Shown here: in pieces, positions 17,695 to 26,983 of the stretch
Numbering within the stretch: position 1 is the stretch's first letter
Layout of the letters: every line of letters starts with the position of its first letter
NCBI RefSeq assembly: GCF_000010305.1
Contig: NC_012489.1
Location: 2,859,646 to 2,923,645, forward strand
DNA: 64,000 bases
Direction of reading: 5' to 3'
From: Gemmatimonas aurantiaca T-27
Lineage (GTDB): Bacteria > Gemmatimonadota > Gemmatimonadetes > Gemmatimonadales > Gemmatimonadaceae
The notes under the pieces: model-generated
Databases searched by the model: none
Seen by the model: the letters and a program-made list of their open reading frames with translations, nothing else
Told to the model about the DNA's origin: nothing
Position numbers and translations under genes: made by a program

Positions 17695-19257
17695 ATGTCT
17701 GCACGACCGACGCGAGCGGTGGCCCTGATCATCCTGGACGGATGGGGGTATCGCGAAGCGTGTGAGGCCAATGCAATCTGCCTCGCCAACACCCCAACAT
17801 GGGACCGGGTTTGGTCACATCCGTCACGTACGCTGCTCAGCGCATCGGGGCGGGCTGTGGGCCTGCCCGACGGACAGATGGGGAACAGCGAAGTCGGACA
17901 CCTGAATCTCGGTGCCGGGCGCGTGGTGATGCAGGACCTGGTGCGCATCGGGGCCTCGATCGAAGACGGCCACTTCTTTCGCGACGAGGTGCTGCTCGCG
18001 GCCTGTGCGGCAGCCAAGCGCACCGGCGGCACCCTGCACCTGCTCGGTCTGCTGGGCAACGGCGGTGTGCATGCCCACGATGAGCACATGGTGGCGATGG
18101 TCGAACTGGCGCATCGTGAGGGGGTGCCGCGTGTGGTCATCCACACGATGCTCGACGGTCGTGACACGCCGCCATCGAGTGCGTACGCGTTTCTGTCCTC
18201 GTTGCTCGAACGAACCGCCGGACGCGCGCAACTGGCGTCGGTGAGTGGTCGTTACTTCGGCATGGACCGCGACAACCGCTGGGAACGCACGGGTCTCTGG
18301 TATCAGGCCGCGGTCCAGGGTGATGCGCCGATCGAAGGCGACGCGCTCGCCGCATTGCAGCGGTCGTATGACGCCGGCACCACCGACGAATTCGTGAAAC
18401 CCTGGGTGATGGCCGGTCCTGACGGCCAGGCCCTCGCCCCGATGCGGGATGGTGATGTGCTGGTGTGCACCAACTTCCGCAGCGATCGCATGCGGCAGTC
18501 GCTGCGTGCGTTGACCCTGCCCGACTTCGCCGGCTTCGAGACCGGTGTGCGGCCGTCGTTGCACATCACCACGATGACCAACTACGACGACGCCTTCGAT
18601 TTCCCGATCGCGTTTCCGCCGCAGTCGATGCGCCATCTCGTCGGCGAGATGGTGTCCCACGCCGGTCTGACCCAACTGCGCACCGCGGAGACCGAGAAGT
18701 ATCCCCACGTCACGTTCTTTTTCAACGGAGGACGGGATGAACCGTTCCCCGGTGAAGACCGTCGCATGGTGCCAAGTCCGAAGGTGGCGACCTACGATCT
18801 GCAGCCGGAGATGAGCGCACCGGCGGTGTGCGATATCCTGTGTGACGCGCTCGCGAATCGCACACACGATTTCATGCTGTGCAACTTTGCGAACACCGAC
18901 ATGGTGGGTCACACCGGATCGATTCCGGCGGCGATTCGTGCGGTGGAAACGGTGGACGCCTGCCTGGCGCGGATCATCGACGCGGCGGCGGTGGGCGGCG
19001 CGCGGCTGATCATCACGGCCGATCACGGCAATGCCGACGTGATGGTGGACCCGATCACCGGCCAGCCGCACACAGCGCACACGACCAATCCCGTTCCGCT
19101 GGTCATTCTCGATCCCGACGAAACGGCGTCACTGCGCGATGGCGCGGCGCTGTGCGACGTCGGTCCTACAGCGCTGGCGCTGCTCGGCATCGCGCTTCCT
19201 CCTGAAATCACCGGACGCGACCTTCGCGTTCGTTCAACTGTCCAAGCCACTTCGTGA
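17695..19257 (+). CDS. gpmI: 2,3-bisphosphoglycerate-independent phosphoglycerate mutase
   Basis: 520 residues from the ATG at 17695, normal for the family. Interconverts 3- and 2-phosphoglycerate in glycolysis and gluconeogenesis using two manganese ions. Visible motifs: ALIILDGWG with metal ligand Asp15, LPDGQMGNSEVGHLN with the phosphorylated Ser65, TMLDGRDTPP, GRYFGMDRDNRWERT, YPHVTFFFNGG, NFANTDMVGHTG and ITADHGNADVM, the last two holding metal-binding Asp and His. A CGGAG sequence before the start may be the ribosome site. The stop overlaps the next start (TGATG), so the downstream outer-membrane protein is translated in coupling, an unusual pairing for a glycolytic enzyme. Confidence 0.96.
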   Translation: MSARPTRAVALIILDGWGYREACEANAICLANTPTWDRVWSHPSRTLLSASGRAVGLPDGQMGNSEVGHLNLGAGRVVMQDLVRIGASIEDGHFFRDEVLLAACAAAKRTGGTLHLLGLLGNGGVHAHDEHMVAMVELAHREGVPRVVIHTMLDGRDTPPSSAYAFLSSLLERTAGRAQLASVSGRYFGMDRDNRWERTGLWYQAAVQGDAPIEGDALAALQRSYDAGTTDEFVKPWVMAGPDGQALAPMRDGDVLVCTNFRSDRMRQSLRALTLPDFAGFETGVRPSLHITTMTNYDDAFDFPIAFPPQSMRHLVGEMVSHAGLTQLRTAETEKYPHVTFFFNGGRDEPFPGEDRRMVPSPKVATYDLQPEMSAPAVCDILCDALANRTHDFMLCNFANTDMVGHTGSIPAAIRAVETVDACLARIIDAAAVGGARLIITADHGNADVMVDPITGQPHTAHTTNPVPLVILDPDETASLRDGAALCDVGPTALALLGIALPPEITGRDLRVRSTVQATS

Positions 19258-19976
19258 TGCGCGCGTCTTCATTTCGCTTTGCCCTTTTTGCCCGTGCATC
19301 CGTGCTGGCGGCACTCTCTGCCGCTGTACCGGCGGTGGCCTCTGCGCAGGTGGGTCACCAACCCACGACCAGCCCGTACGAAGACTTCAAGATCGGGCAG
19401 ACTCTCACCATCATGGCCGGCTGGCTCGCCATCAAGCGCGACCCCGCTGACGTGGCGGTGAAATCGTCGGTGATGGGATCGCTGCGCTACGATCTGGGGA
19501 TCGGCGGACCCGTGTCACTGTATGGCCGCTACCTGATGGCACCGTCCGAGCGCAAAGTGCTCGTGCCGAACAACCCGCGGGCGACGCGCGTGCTGGGCAT
19601 GGAATCCACCACGTCACACGTGATGGACATGGGCCTCGACGTCTCGCTCACGGGTCGGAAGACGTGGCACCATCTGATGCCTTCGCTGAATGTCGGCGGC
19701 GGTCTGGTCAGCAACTTCGCGAGCGCCGATACCGGCGCATACCGGTTCGGCACCAAGTTCGCGCTCACGTATGGCGCCAGCCTCCGATACCTGCCACGGA
19801 AGGGGCCGCAGATTCGCGTGGATGTGGGACGTTTTATGTGGAAGTATCAGTACCCCGACCGCTACTTCGTGAAGGCGTCCGACACGACTTCCGTGCTGAC
19901 CGACACCAGGCAGCGCTCGGCATGGCGCACCAACTGGGGTGTGAGCGCGGGCGTCTCGGTTCCCATTTTCCGCTAG
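19257..19976 (+). CDS. Predicted outer-membrane beta-barrel protein
   Basis: 239 residues with a typical signal peptide (FARASVLAALSAAVPAVASAQ, cleaved after the last ASA). The mature part alternates polar and hydrophobic residues with many Gly and aromatic residues, for example VSLYGRYLMAPSERK, MDMGLDVSLTGRKTWH, FGTKFALTYGASLRYL, and ends WGVSAGVSVPIFR with a terminal aromatic, suitable for BamA recognition. This suggests an 8-10 strand barrel. I cannot name a family. The start overlaps the gpmI stop by one base; a GTG three bases earlier is an alternative. A strong terminator follows. Confidence 0.7.
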   Translation: MRASSFRFALFARASVLAALSAAVPAVASAQVGHQPTTSPYEDFKIGQTLTIMAGWLAIKRDPADVAVKSSVMGSLRYDLGIGGPVSLYGRYLMAPSERKVLVPNNPRATRVLGMESTTSHVMDMGLDVSLTGRKTWHHLMPSLNVGGGLVSNFASADTGAYRFGTKFALTYGASLRYLPRKGPQIRVDVGRFMWKYQYPDRYFVKASDTTSVLTDTRQRSAWRTNWGVSAGVSVPIFR

Positions 19977-20004
19977 TCACTCGCACGACTGCCTTTCGTT
20001 CTTT

Positions 20005-20045
20005 CACCAGCGCCGCCTCGTCGGCGGCGCTGGTGTGTCGTTTCC
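20005..20045 (+). terminator. Strong terminator
   Basis: CACCAGCGCCGCC (20005-20017) pairs perfectly over 13 bases with GGCGGCGCTGGTG (20023-20035), loop TCGTC, then a T-rich stretch. It ends the gpmI unit and also argues that queD starts at 20062 rather than the GTG at 20035, which is inside the stem. Confidence 0.75.
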
Positions 20046-20061
20046 CTTCCTGCGCGGCCCG

Positions 20062-20490
20062 ATGCCCCGTACATCGCTCACCCGTCGCGTGCTCTTCGCG
20101 GCCGCGCATCGCTATCGCCGTCCCGATTGGAGTGATCAGGAGAACGCCGACGTTTTTGGCGCCTGCGCGCATCCCAACTATCACGGGCACACCTACCTGT
20201 GCGACGTGACGGTGGCCGGTCCGGTGGACGAAGAAACGGGGTTTGTCGTCGACCTCGGGTTTCTGGATCGTGTGCTGCAGCGTGAAGTCCGCGAGCGCTT
20301 CGATCACCGCAACATCAATCTCGACGTGCCCGAGTTTGCAGAGGGCCGCCTGATCCCGACGGGGGAGAATCTGGCACGCTTCATCTGCGAGCGGGTGCAG
20401 GCGGCGCTGGCCCACACCACCGCCCGCGTGGTGCGGGTGCATCTGGCTGAAGACACCACGTTGAGCAGCACGTACGAGGTGGACGCATGA
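20062..20490 (+). CDS. queD: 6-carboxytetrahydropterin synthase / 6-pyruvoyltetrahydropterin synthase family
   Basis: 142 residues. Zinc ligands are visible as His16 (AAAHRY) and His41/His43 in CAHPNYHGHTY, with the catalytic Cys35 in the same motif; FDHRNIN and the Glu of HLAEDTTLSSTY complete the active site. QueD converts 7,8-dihydroneopterin triphosphate to 6-carboxytetrahydropterin, the second step towards queuosine and other 7-deazaguanines; tetrahydrobiopterin-type activity cannot be excluded. No other queuosine gene is near. The stop overlaps the dacB start by four bases (ATGA). Confidence 0.88.
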   Translation: MPRTSLTRRVLFAAAHRYRRPDWSDQENADVFGACAHPNYHGHTYLCDVTVAGPVDEETGFVVDLGFLDRVLQREVRERFDHRNINLDVPEFAEGRLIPTGENLARFICERVQAALAHTTARVVRVHLAEDTTLSSTYEVDA

Positions 20491-22124
20491 AGCGGGCACT
20501 GGTGGCAGGTGTCGTGATCGCAGCATCACTCGTTGCGGCCTGCGCGAAGTCCGCGCGCCCACCGGTGGAAGCGCCCGTCGGCCCCCATCGTCCCGAGCCG
20601 GTAGCGCCGGAGATGATTCCGGTGATGATGCCGATGGCGACGATCGCGATGCCCGGTACCCGCGACACGCTGCAGTACCTGGTCGACTCCGTGCTGGCCG
20701 CCCCGATGTGGCGCAACGCCCGGTGGGGCATTCTGCTGGTCGATGCCGAACGCAACGACACGATCCTGTCGCACGATGCCGATCGATTGTTCATGCCGGC
20801 GTCGAACCAGAAGCTGCTGACCGCCGCGATTGCGCTGCAACATCTCGGACCGGACTTCCGGTGGCGTACACCCGTTCTGCTGGATGGGACACAGCGCGGG
20901 TCGGTGTTTCATGGCGACCTGCTCGTACAGGGCAGCGGCGATCCAAGCATCAGCGATGCCCTGCGCGGCGGACGTGCCAGCAGTGCCTTTGATGCCATTC
21001 TCGATACGCTGCAGGCGCGCGGCATCAAGCGCATCACCGGGCGGGTTTTGCCATGGGGTGATGCGTTGCCGGGAGCCACCACGGGGTTTGGATGGGCGTG
21101 GGACGATTTCGACGCGGGGTACAGTGCCGCGATCGACGAGCTCACGTACAACGAAGGTGAGCTGTATCTGCATATCGTGGCGGGTTCCAAGATCGGCAGC
21201 CCGGTCACCGTGCGTCGGGCACCAACCGAGCGCTATCCCGCGGTGCGCATCGAGGCGATCACGCGCGACACCGCGACGAGTGCAGTATCCGCCATCGCGC
21301 CACGCCCGATGCCGCTCTCGGTGGTGTACGACAGCATCGGCCATCAGGTTGTCGTATCGGGCACCATGTCGCAGGGCGACAGTACACGTGTCACCCTGGC
21401 TTACCGTCATCCCAGTGATGCATTCCTCGCCGCGTTGGGCGACGCTCTCCGTGCGCGCAAGATTTCGGTGCAAGGCGGCGTCATCGCGCGTCCGGCGCCG
21501 CATGGCCCTGGCCGCGTGGCATCGCGCAGCACGAAGCGCGCGGTCGCCCATGCGATCGACACACTGGGTGTGATCGAGAGTGTGTCCTTTGCCGATGTGT
21601 TGCGCCGCATGCTGAAACCGTCGCAGAACCAGATGGCGGAACTGATCTTCCGTACATCCGGCTACGTCGCATCGGGCGATGGCTCGCTCGACAGCGCTCG
21701 CGCGGTTGGCACGCGGACGCTGGCTGGCTGGGGCATCACGGGACAGGACGTTGCCTATCGCGATGGCAGTGGCCTGTCACGCCATGACTATCTGACGCCG
21801 CGGGCGGTGGTGCGTGTGCTCGATGCGATGCACCGATCGCCGTGGTATGCCGTGTTCCGCGATGGGCTGCCCATTGCGGGCGTGGACGGCACCATCGCGA
21901 ATCGCATGAAGGACACACCGGCCCAGGGCAACGCGCGCGCCAAGACGGGCACGCTCGACAAGGCGCGGGCATTGTCCGGCTATGTCACGAGCAGCGATGG
22001 TCGCCTGCTGTTTTTCTCGCTGCTGTGCAACAACTTCTCGGTACCTACCCGGGAAGTGGAGCGCGTGCAGGATCTGCTGGTGCGCACCATGGCCGGCGGT
22101 ACCTTTCCCGCGTTGCCCCAGTGA
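20487..22124 (+). CDS. dacB: D-alanyl-D-alanine carboxypeptidase/endopeptidase, PBP4 type
   Basis: 545 residues. The N-terminus is a lipoprotein signal with lipobox LVAAC (Cys19), then a Pro-rich linker. Peptidase S13 motifs are complete: SNQK with nucleophile Ser106 and Lys109, SQN in the middle (KPSQNQMAELIFR), and KTG in AKTGTLDKARALSG. Enzymes of this class cleave D-Ala-D-Ala and D-Ala-mDAP bonds in peptidoglycan in the periplasm. Lipidation is less usual for PBP4. It overlaps both neighbours (queD by ATGA, moeA by GTGA), a tightly coupled unit despite unrelated functions. Confidence 0.93.
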   Translation: MKRALVAGVVIAASLVAACAKSARPPVEAPVGPHRPEPVAPEMIPVMMPMATIAMPGTRDTLQYLVDSVLAAPMWRNARWGILLVDAERNDTILSHDADRLFMPASNQKLLTAAIALQHLGPDFRWRTPVLLDGTQRGSVFHGDLLVQGSGDPSISDALRGGRASSAFDAILDTLQARGIKRITGRVLPWGDALPGATTGFGWAWDDFDAGYSAAIDELTYNEGELYLHIVAGSKIGSPVTVRRAPTERYPAVRIEAITRDTATSAVSAIAPRPMPLSVVYDSIGHQVVVSGTMSQGDSTRVTLAYRHPSDAFLAALGDALRARKISVQGGVIARPAPHGPGRVASRSTKRAVAHAIDTLGVIESVSFADVLRRMLKPSQNQMAELIFRTSGYVASGDGSLDSARAVGTRTLAGWGITGQDVAYRDGSGLSRHDYLTPRAVVRVLDAMHRSPWYAVFRDGLPIAGVDGTIANRMKDTPAQGNARAKTGTLDKARALSGYVTSSDGRLLFFSLLCNNFSVPTREVERVQDLLVRTMAGGTFPALPQ

Positions 22125-23428
22125 GTGGAGCGGATGCCGTGCGGCGTGGGCTGTCCTACGAGGAGGCTCTCGCCAGCATCCTCGACTCGGCGCGCGCGCG
22201 CACGACAAGCCCGATCGATGTCCCACTGACATCGGCACTTGGCCGAGCACTCGCGGAATCCGTGGTGAGCCCGGTGTCGTTGCCGCCGTGGGACAATGCC
22301 GGCATGGACGGTTTTGCGGTGCGCCGTGATGACGTGACCGGCGCATCGCCCGACGCGCCGTGCGTGCTTTCGGTGATCGGCACCAGTGTGGCGGGCAGCG
22401 ACCCGTCGACACTTCCGCGACTGCAGCCGGGCAGCGCGGTACGCATCATGACCGGCGCACCCATTCCCCCGGGTGCCGATGTGGTGATTCGTGTGGAGGA
22501 CACCACCGAACACCTGACTCCATCGCACGACGGCCATGTGCGCATCGTGAATGACCGCGATGCACAGGGGCGCGGCAATGTGCGTCCACGAGGGGAGGAC
22601 GTGACGCGTGATGCCATCCTGTTTGCCCCCGGAACATCGATTCGCGCGGCGCATCTTGGCCTGCTGGCATCGGTGGGAAAAGCCACGGTACGAGTGTACC
22701 GCGCGCCGCGTGTGACCGTGCTCTCGAGCGGCGATGAGCTGGTGCCCGTGGAGAGCTTCGATCAGGTATTGGCCGGCCAGCGGATTGTTTCGTCCAGCAG
22801 CTATGCCCTGCCCGCGCTGCTGCGCAGTGCCGGCGCCGAGGTGACAATGGCGCCCCTCGTGCCGGATTCGCTCGACGCGATGACGGCGGCTATGGATGCT
22901 GCGGTACGGGACGGATGCGATCTGCTGGTGACCACAGGTGGCGTGTCGGTGGGCGCACACGACTACACACGTGACGCCCTCATGGCACTGGGCGGTGAAC
23001 AACAGTTCTGGCGCGCCCGCATCCGCCCTGGTGGACCCATTGGCACCGGTCAGGTACGCGGTGTGCCGTGGATCGGCCTTCCCGGTAATCCCGTATCCAC
23101 GCTGGTCACGGGCATGCTCTTCGCCTGGCCATTGTTGCGTCAATTGGGCGGACATCACACCACGTGCCACGTGAAACTGCCAGTGCGCATGAGCGAATCG
23201 CTCGAGACACCGGCATCGCTCACGTATTTCCTGCGCGGCCGTCTCGTGGTGGCACACGACGGCCAACTCGAAGCGAGCAGCACTGGAGCGCAGGGTTCGA
23301 ATCTGCAACAGAGTATGGCCCATGCCGATGCCCTGATCGTCGTGCCCGAAACGATCGCGCGTGTGGAGTCCGGCATGATGCTCAGTGCGTTGCTGCTGCC
23401 AGACGCGCCTTTCCTGACAACCGCTTGA
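22121..23428 (+). CDS. moeA: Molybdopterin molybdenumtransferase MoeA
   Basis: 435 residues from GTG 22121, which overlaps the dacB stop. MoeA inserts molybdate into adenylylated molybdopterin. Landmarks: PLTSALGRALAESVVSPVSL and PPWDNAGMDGFAVRRDD at the N-terminus, RIMTGAPIPPGADVVIRVED, then the MogA-like domain with VTVLSSGDELV, TTGGVSVGAHDYTRDAL and GLPGNPVSTLVTGML. The C-terminal beta domain is present. No other molybdenum cofactor gene lies in the window. Starts upstream of 22121 would run inside dacB. Confidence 0.94.
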   Translation: MSGADAVRRGLSYEEALASILDSARARTTSPIDVPLTSALGRALAESVVSPVSLPPWDNAGMDGFAVRRDDVTGASPDAPCVLSVIGTSVAGSDPSTLPRLQPGSAVRIMTGAPIPPGADVVIRVEDTTEHLTPSHDGHVRIVNDRDAQGRGNVRPRGEDVTRDAILFAPGTSIRAAHLGLLASVGKATVRVYRAPRVTVLSSGDELVPVESFDQVLAGQRIVSSSSYALPALLRSAGAEVTMAPLVPDSLDAMTAAMDAAVRDGCDLLVTTGGVSVGAHDYTRDALMALGGEQQFWRARIRPGGPIGTGQVRGVPWIGLPGNPVSTLVTGMLFAWPLLRQLGGHHTTCHVKLPVRMSESLETPASLTYFLRGRLVVAHDGQLEASSTGAQGSNLQQSMAHADALIVVPETIARVESGMMLSALLLPDAPFLTTA

Positions 23429-23476
23429 GCGCCTTCATAGTGCGGCTCCGGTACCTCCTTACGTGAATCACGGCTC

Positions 23477-24223
23477 ATGAGTGAACCCAAGTTTTCGTCT
23501 CTCGATCCTGCGGCGCTGGCGCTGGCCGCATTGCATGGAGACGCTCTCGACGCGGCGCTGGCCCGTCGGTTCACACTGACAGAGGTGCCCATCACGGTGG
23601 GCGCAGGCGCCAGCGCACGCACTTTCCAGCTCATCAAGCCCTCCAACGCCGACCACCTCATCAGCGAAGCCGACTACGTGCATGATGAGCGACTGCCTTA
23701 CTGGGCCGATCTGTGGCCCTCGGCGCGGGCGCTGGCGGGGGCGCTCCTGGAAGAACCCAGCATGGGACGCACGTTGCTCGAGCTGGGGTGTGGACTCGGC
23801 CTGGACACCACGGCAGCCATCGCCGCCGGGTTTTCTGTGACCAGCACCGACTACTACGAGGACGCGCTGCACGTGGCGCGCAGCAATGCGCGACGGAACC
23901 TCGGCGTGGAGCCGGTCGTGCGCATGGTGAACTGGCGACTGTGGCCTGACGATATCGGCACGTTCGACGTGGTCATTGCCGCCGACGTCCTGTACGAAAA
24001 GGAGTACGCCACGCTCGTGGCAGCCTGTCTTGCCCGTGCGCTGCGCGATGACGGCGTGGCATTGGTGGCAGACCCCGGCCGCCTTGCCCTTCCGGCGTTC
24101 AAGGAACACCTCCCCCAGGTGGGCCTGTACATCGAGAGCAGTACCACCGTGCCGTTCGAAGAAGGCCCCGTGAAACAGCAGGTGCAGATCATGCGCATTC
24201 GGAAGGCTGACGGCGCAGGGTGA
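23477..24223 (+). CDS. Class I SAM-dependent methyltransferase (METTL21/23-like)
   Basis: 248 residues. The SAM site reads GRTLLELGCGLGLDTTAAIA (motif I), TSTDYYEDAL (acidic post-I) and FDVVIAADVLYEKEYATLVA. Motif LPYWADLWPSARALAGAL before motif I and DVLYE after it are typical of the METTL21/FAM86 group, whose members methylate lysines on proteins such as elongation factors or chaperones. The substrate here is unknown. The next gene's furthest start overlaps this stop, but the preferred start of that gene is at 24346. Confidence 0.82.
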   Translation: MSEPKFSSLDPAALALAALHGDALDAALARRFTLTEVPITVGAGASARTFQLIKPSNADHLISEADYVHDERLPYWADLWPSARALAGALLEEPSMGRTLLELGCGLGLDTTAAIAAGFSVTSTDYYEDALHVARSNARRNLGVEPVVRMVNWRLWPDDIGTFDVVIAADVLYEKEYATLVAACLARALRDDGVALVADPGRLALPAFKEHLPQVGLYIESSTTVPFEEGPVKQQVQIMRIRKADGAG

Positions 24224-24345
24224 CCGCTGCGGACCCGGACCGACAATTCCGGTCAGTTTCTGTCGCACGCACACCACATTTTGGGGATCTGCCGCCGTGT
24301 TTCCCTGCTGAAAGGCGTGGCATCATCCTTCCAGTAGAGACCGGC

Positions 24346-24819
24346 ATGCCTTTCTCTCCCTCCTCCAAGGCGCCGGTCTCCCTCCTCCGGGCCCCCCTGA
24401 TCGCCCTGGGCATTCTTGCCCTTGCTGCGCTTGCTCTCGCCCCACTGGCCGCATTGGGCGCACAATCGGTGAGCAACGGGCCCGCGCCCGCCGTGACGGC
24501 GGATACGTTGCCGGTACCCGTCGTGGACGGCGAGGTCAGTGACCTGCTACTCAAGGGCAAACAGCTCGAAGTGCGCTATCGCAACACCGGATCGGTGGCC
24601 ACGATGATCGTGGGTGAACTGCAGGTGCGTGACGCCAACGACGAAGTCGTGCTGGCCGTCCCGTTTGCCGATGCCCGCCGTGTGGAAGCCGGTCGCGCCG
24701 AGAAGTTCCGACTGGCCATGCCGCACCTCGCGCCGGGGCACTACACCCTGTTCGCGGTGGTGGATTTTGGCGGTGAAACCATGACCGCTGCGCAGGCGGC
24801 CCTCGAGATTCGGCCGTAA
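24346..24819 (+). CDS. Small secreted or membrane-anchored protein, unknown function
   Basis: 157 residues. The ATG at 24346 gives a signal peptide with a long hydrophobic core (LIALGILALAALALAPLAAL, then GAQSV). The mature domain (KQLEVRYRNTGSVATMIVGE to LAPGHYTLFAVVDFGGETMT) looks like a beta-sandwich; it has the same flavour as FxxF-type periplasmic Ig-like proteins. No catalytic motif is visible. An upstream GTG at 24220 would overlap the methyltransferase gene and add 42 residues without a signal, so it is not preferred. Confidence 0.62.
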   Translation: MPFSPSSKAPVSLLRAPLIALGILALAALALAPLAALGAQSVSNGPAPAVTADTLPVPVVDGEVSDLLLKGKQLEVRYRNTGSVATMIVGELQVRDANDEVVLAVPFADARRVEAGRAEKFRLAMPHLAPGHYTLFAVVDFGGETMTAAQAALEIRP

Positions 24820-24860
24820 CGCCTCGCCGTCGCGACGGACAATCGCATCACCGGTAAACA

Positions 24861-24905
24861 CAGAGGCCGCGCCCCATATCGGAGCGCGGCCTCTGCGTTT
24901 GTTGT
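24861..24905. terminator. Bidirectional terminator
   Basis: CAGAGGCCGCGC (24861-24872) pairs over 12 bases with GCGCGGCCTCTG (24884-24895), followed by GTTTGTTG on plus and TGTTTACC on minus. It separates the convergent secreted-protein gene and etfD. Confidence 0.75.
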
Positions 24906-24922
24906 AGACGAACAACCGACGA

Positions 24923-26977
24923 TCAGGCGGATCCCGCCGGCGCCGCGAGCTTCGACGCCACGATCTCCGAGATATCGAACACCGGCACTTCCTTGCCGGC
25001 ACCCGCCACACCGTCGTTGATCATCGTCATGCAGAACGGGCACGCCACGGCAATCTGATCGGCCCCCGTCTCCAGAAGTTCTTCGCTGCGCTCCACGTTG
25101 ACGCGCTTGCCGTCGTTCTCTTCCATCCACATGCGGCCACCACCGGCGCCACAGCAGAGGCCACGGCTCTTGGTGCGCTTGGGCTCCACCAGCTCCACGA
25201 TCGGCAGCGCCTTCTTCAGTGTGTTGCGCGGCGCATCGTAGATCTCGTTGTAGCGACCGAGGTAGCACGAATCATGATAGGCCACCTTGAGGCGCTGACC
25301 GTGCTCCGTTTCGAGCGGCACGCGGCCTTCGCCCAGCAGGCGCTCGATGTACTCGGTGTGGTGAATGACTTCGTAGTGTCCACCCAGATCGGGGAATTCC
25401 TTGCCCATCTGGTGGAAGCAGTGCGGGCAGAACGTGACGATCGTCTTGACCTGATAGCCGTCGAGCGTCTCGATCACGCCCTTGGCGAGCATCTGATACA
25501 GGTACTCGTTGCCCATACGACGCGCGGGGTCACCGTGACACGTCTCTTCCTGACCGAGGATGGCGAACTTCACATCAGCGGCCTGCAGGATGCGCGCGAA
25601 CGCCACGGTGATCTTCTTCGCACGGTCGTCGAAGGAGCCCATGCAGCCCACCCAGAACAGGATATCGGGCTTCTCACCGGCGGCCGCCATCTCGCCCATC
25701 GTGGGGATGTCCATGCCTTCCGCCCACTTTTCGCGGTCGGATGCGCTGAATGCCCACGGGCTGCCGTTGCGCTCGAGGCTCGTGAGCGCGGGCTGCAGCT
25801 CCTCGGGGAAGCGCGACTCCATGAGCATCAGATCGCGGCGCAGCTCGTTGATGATCTCGAGCTGATCGATGCTCACCGGGCACTCCTGCACGCAGGCGCG
25901 GCAGCTCGTGCAGGCCCACAGCTCTTCTTCCGTGATCCAGTCGTCGAGCAGGTTCTTGTCCAGCACCGCCTGCTGTTCTTCGGTGGCCGTGCCGCCGCCC
26001 GCTGCGATGGCGTCGAGCGTGCTCGCCTTTTCGGTCAGGCGTGCGCGCGTCTTCACCACGATCATGCGCGGCGAGAGCAGCTTGCCGGTGGTGTTGGCCG
26101 GGCACGCTGCGGTGCAGCGCCCACACTCGGTGCAGGAATAGCCGTCGAGCAGATTCTTCCACGACAGGTGCTCGATATCGGCGGCGCCAAACTGCTCGGC
26201 GTCTTCGGCCTCGAGATCCATCGGCTTCATGGCGCCGATCCGCCCCGGGCCGCTCGTGTTCGAGAGCCAGACGTTGATCAGCGACGACAGCACGTGGAGG
26301 TGCTTCGACTTCGGCAGGTGGTTGAGGAACCACAGGATGAGCACCGCGTGAATCCACCAGCTCACCCGCGCCATGATGTGCGCCGTTTCCGGCGACATGC
26401 CACTGAACAGTGGCAGCAACATGGACGTGATGGCGCGCCCCGCGAGGTCGGCGCCGGGCTGCTTGGCTTCGCCAACAAACACGAGCAGCAGCGTGATCAT
26501 GAGCGTGGCGATCACGCCCAGGATGAGCACCGCTTCGCCACTGTGTACGGCGTCGACCGTGAAACGGCGCGGCTTGAGCACCAACCGGCGATACAGCAGG
26601 TATCCGACGGGCATCAGCACGAAGACCGCAAAGATCTCCTGCGAGAACACGTACGGCACGTACAGCATGCGCGGCAGGATCACGCCCCAGGTGAACGGCG
26701 TGTAGAGCCCCTGAATCCAGATCTCGAGCGTGCCGAGACCGAGAACGCAGAAGCCCCAGAACACCAGGGCGTGCATGAGGCCACCGAACGGGTCGCGCAG
26801 GATCTTCGTCTGTGCGAGGCCGATCAGCAGGAAATTTTTCGTACGGATGTCGGGGTGATCGGTACGGTCTTCGGGCTTGGCGAGCTTCAGCCATCGCACG
26901 AGCCGTTGCGCCTGCTGGGCGAACATCCAGAAGCCGCCGGCGAGGATCACCGCGAACACGAGGTTGGACAGGGTCAT
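24923..26977 (-). CDS. etfD: Membrane Fe-S electron carrier from ETF to quinone, EtfD type
   Basis: 684 residues. The N-terminal third has about five membrane helices in a NarI-like pattern. Next comes a ferredoxin-like domain with two 4Fe-4S motifs, CTECGRCTAACP and CTSCRACVQECP, then two CCG domains of the heterodisulfide reductase type (FCPHCFHQMG; CCGAGGGRMW). This domain order is that of mycobacterial EtfD, which takes electrons from EtfBA during fatty-acid oxidation and passes them to menaquinone, instead of the flavoprotein ETF-QO. etfA and etfB lie just upstream, supporting the role. The ATG is only six bases after a TTGTCG-N17-TAGCTT promoter. Confidence 0.9.
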   Translation of the reverse strand: MTLSNLVFAVILAGGFWMFAQQAQRLVRWLKLAKPEDRTDHPDIRTKNFLLIGLAQTKILRDPFGGLMHALVFWGFCVLGLGTLEIWIQGLYTPFTWGVILPRMLYVPYVFSQEIFAVFVLMPVGYLLYRRLVLKPRRFTVDAVHSGEAVLILGVIATLMITLLLVFVGEAKQPGADLAGRAITSMLLPLFSGMSPETAHIMARVSWWIHAVLILWFLNHLPKSKHLHVLSSLINVWLSNTSGPGRIGAMKPMDLEAEDAEQFGAADIEHLSWKNLLDGYSCTECGRCTAACPANTTGKLLSPRMIVVKTRARLTEKASTLDAIAAGGGTATEEQQAVLDKNLLDDWITEEELWACTSCRACVQECPVSIDQLEIINELRRDLMLMESRFPEELQPALTSLERNGSPWAFSASDREKWAEGMDIPTMGEMAAAGEKPDILFWVGCMGSFDDRAKKITVAFARILQAADVKFAILGQEETCHGDPARRMGNEYLYQMLAKGVIETLDGYQVKTIVTFCPHCFHQMGKEFPDLGGHYEVIHHTEYIERLLGEGRVPLETEHGQRLKVAYHDSCYLGRYNEIYDAPRNTLKKALPIVELVEPKRTKSRGLCCGAGGGRMWMEENDGKRVNVERSEELLETGADQIAVACPFCMTMINDGVAGAGKEVPVFDISEIVASKLAAPAGSA

Positions 26978-26983
26978 GGCGCG

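Noticed and set aside
20035-20061. GTG start of queD at 20035
   Set aside because: It falls in the stem of the strong terminator at 20005-20035 and adds nine non-family residues; ATG 20062 fits better.
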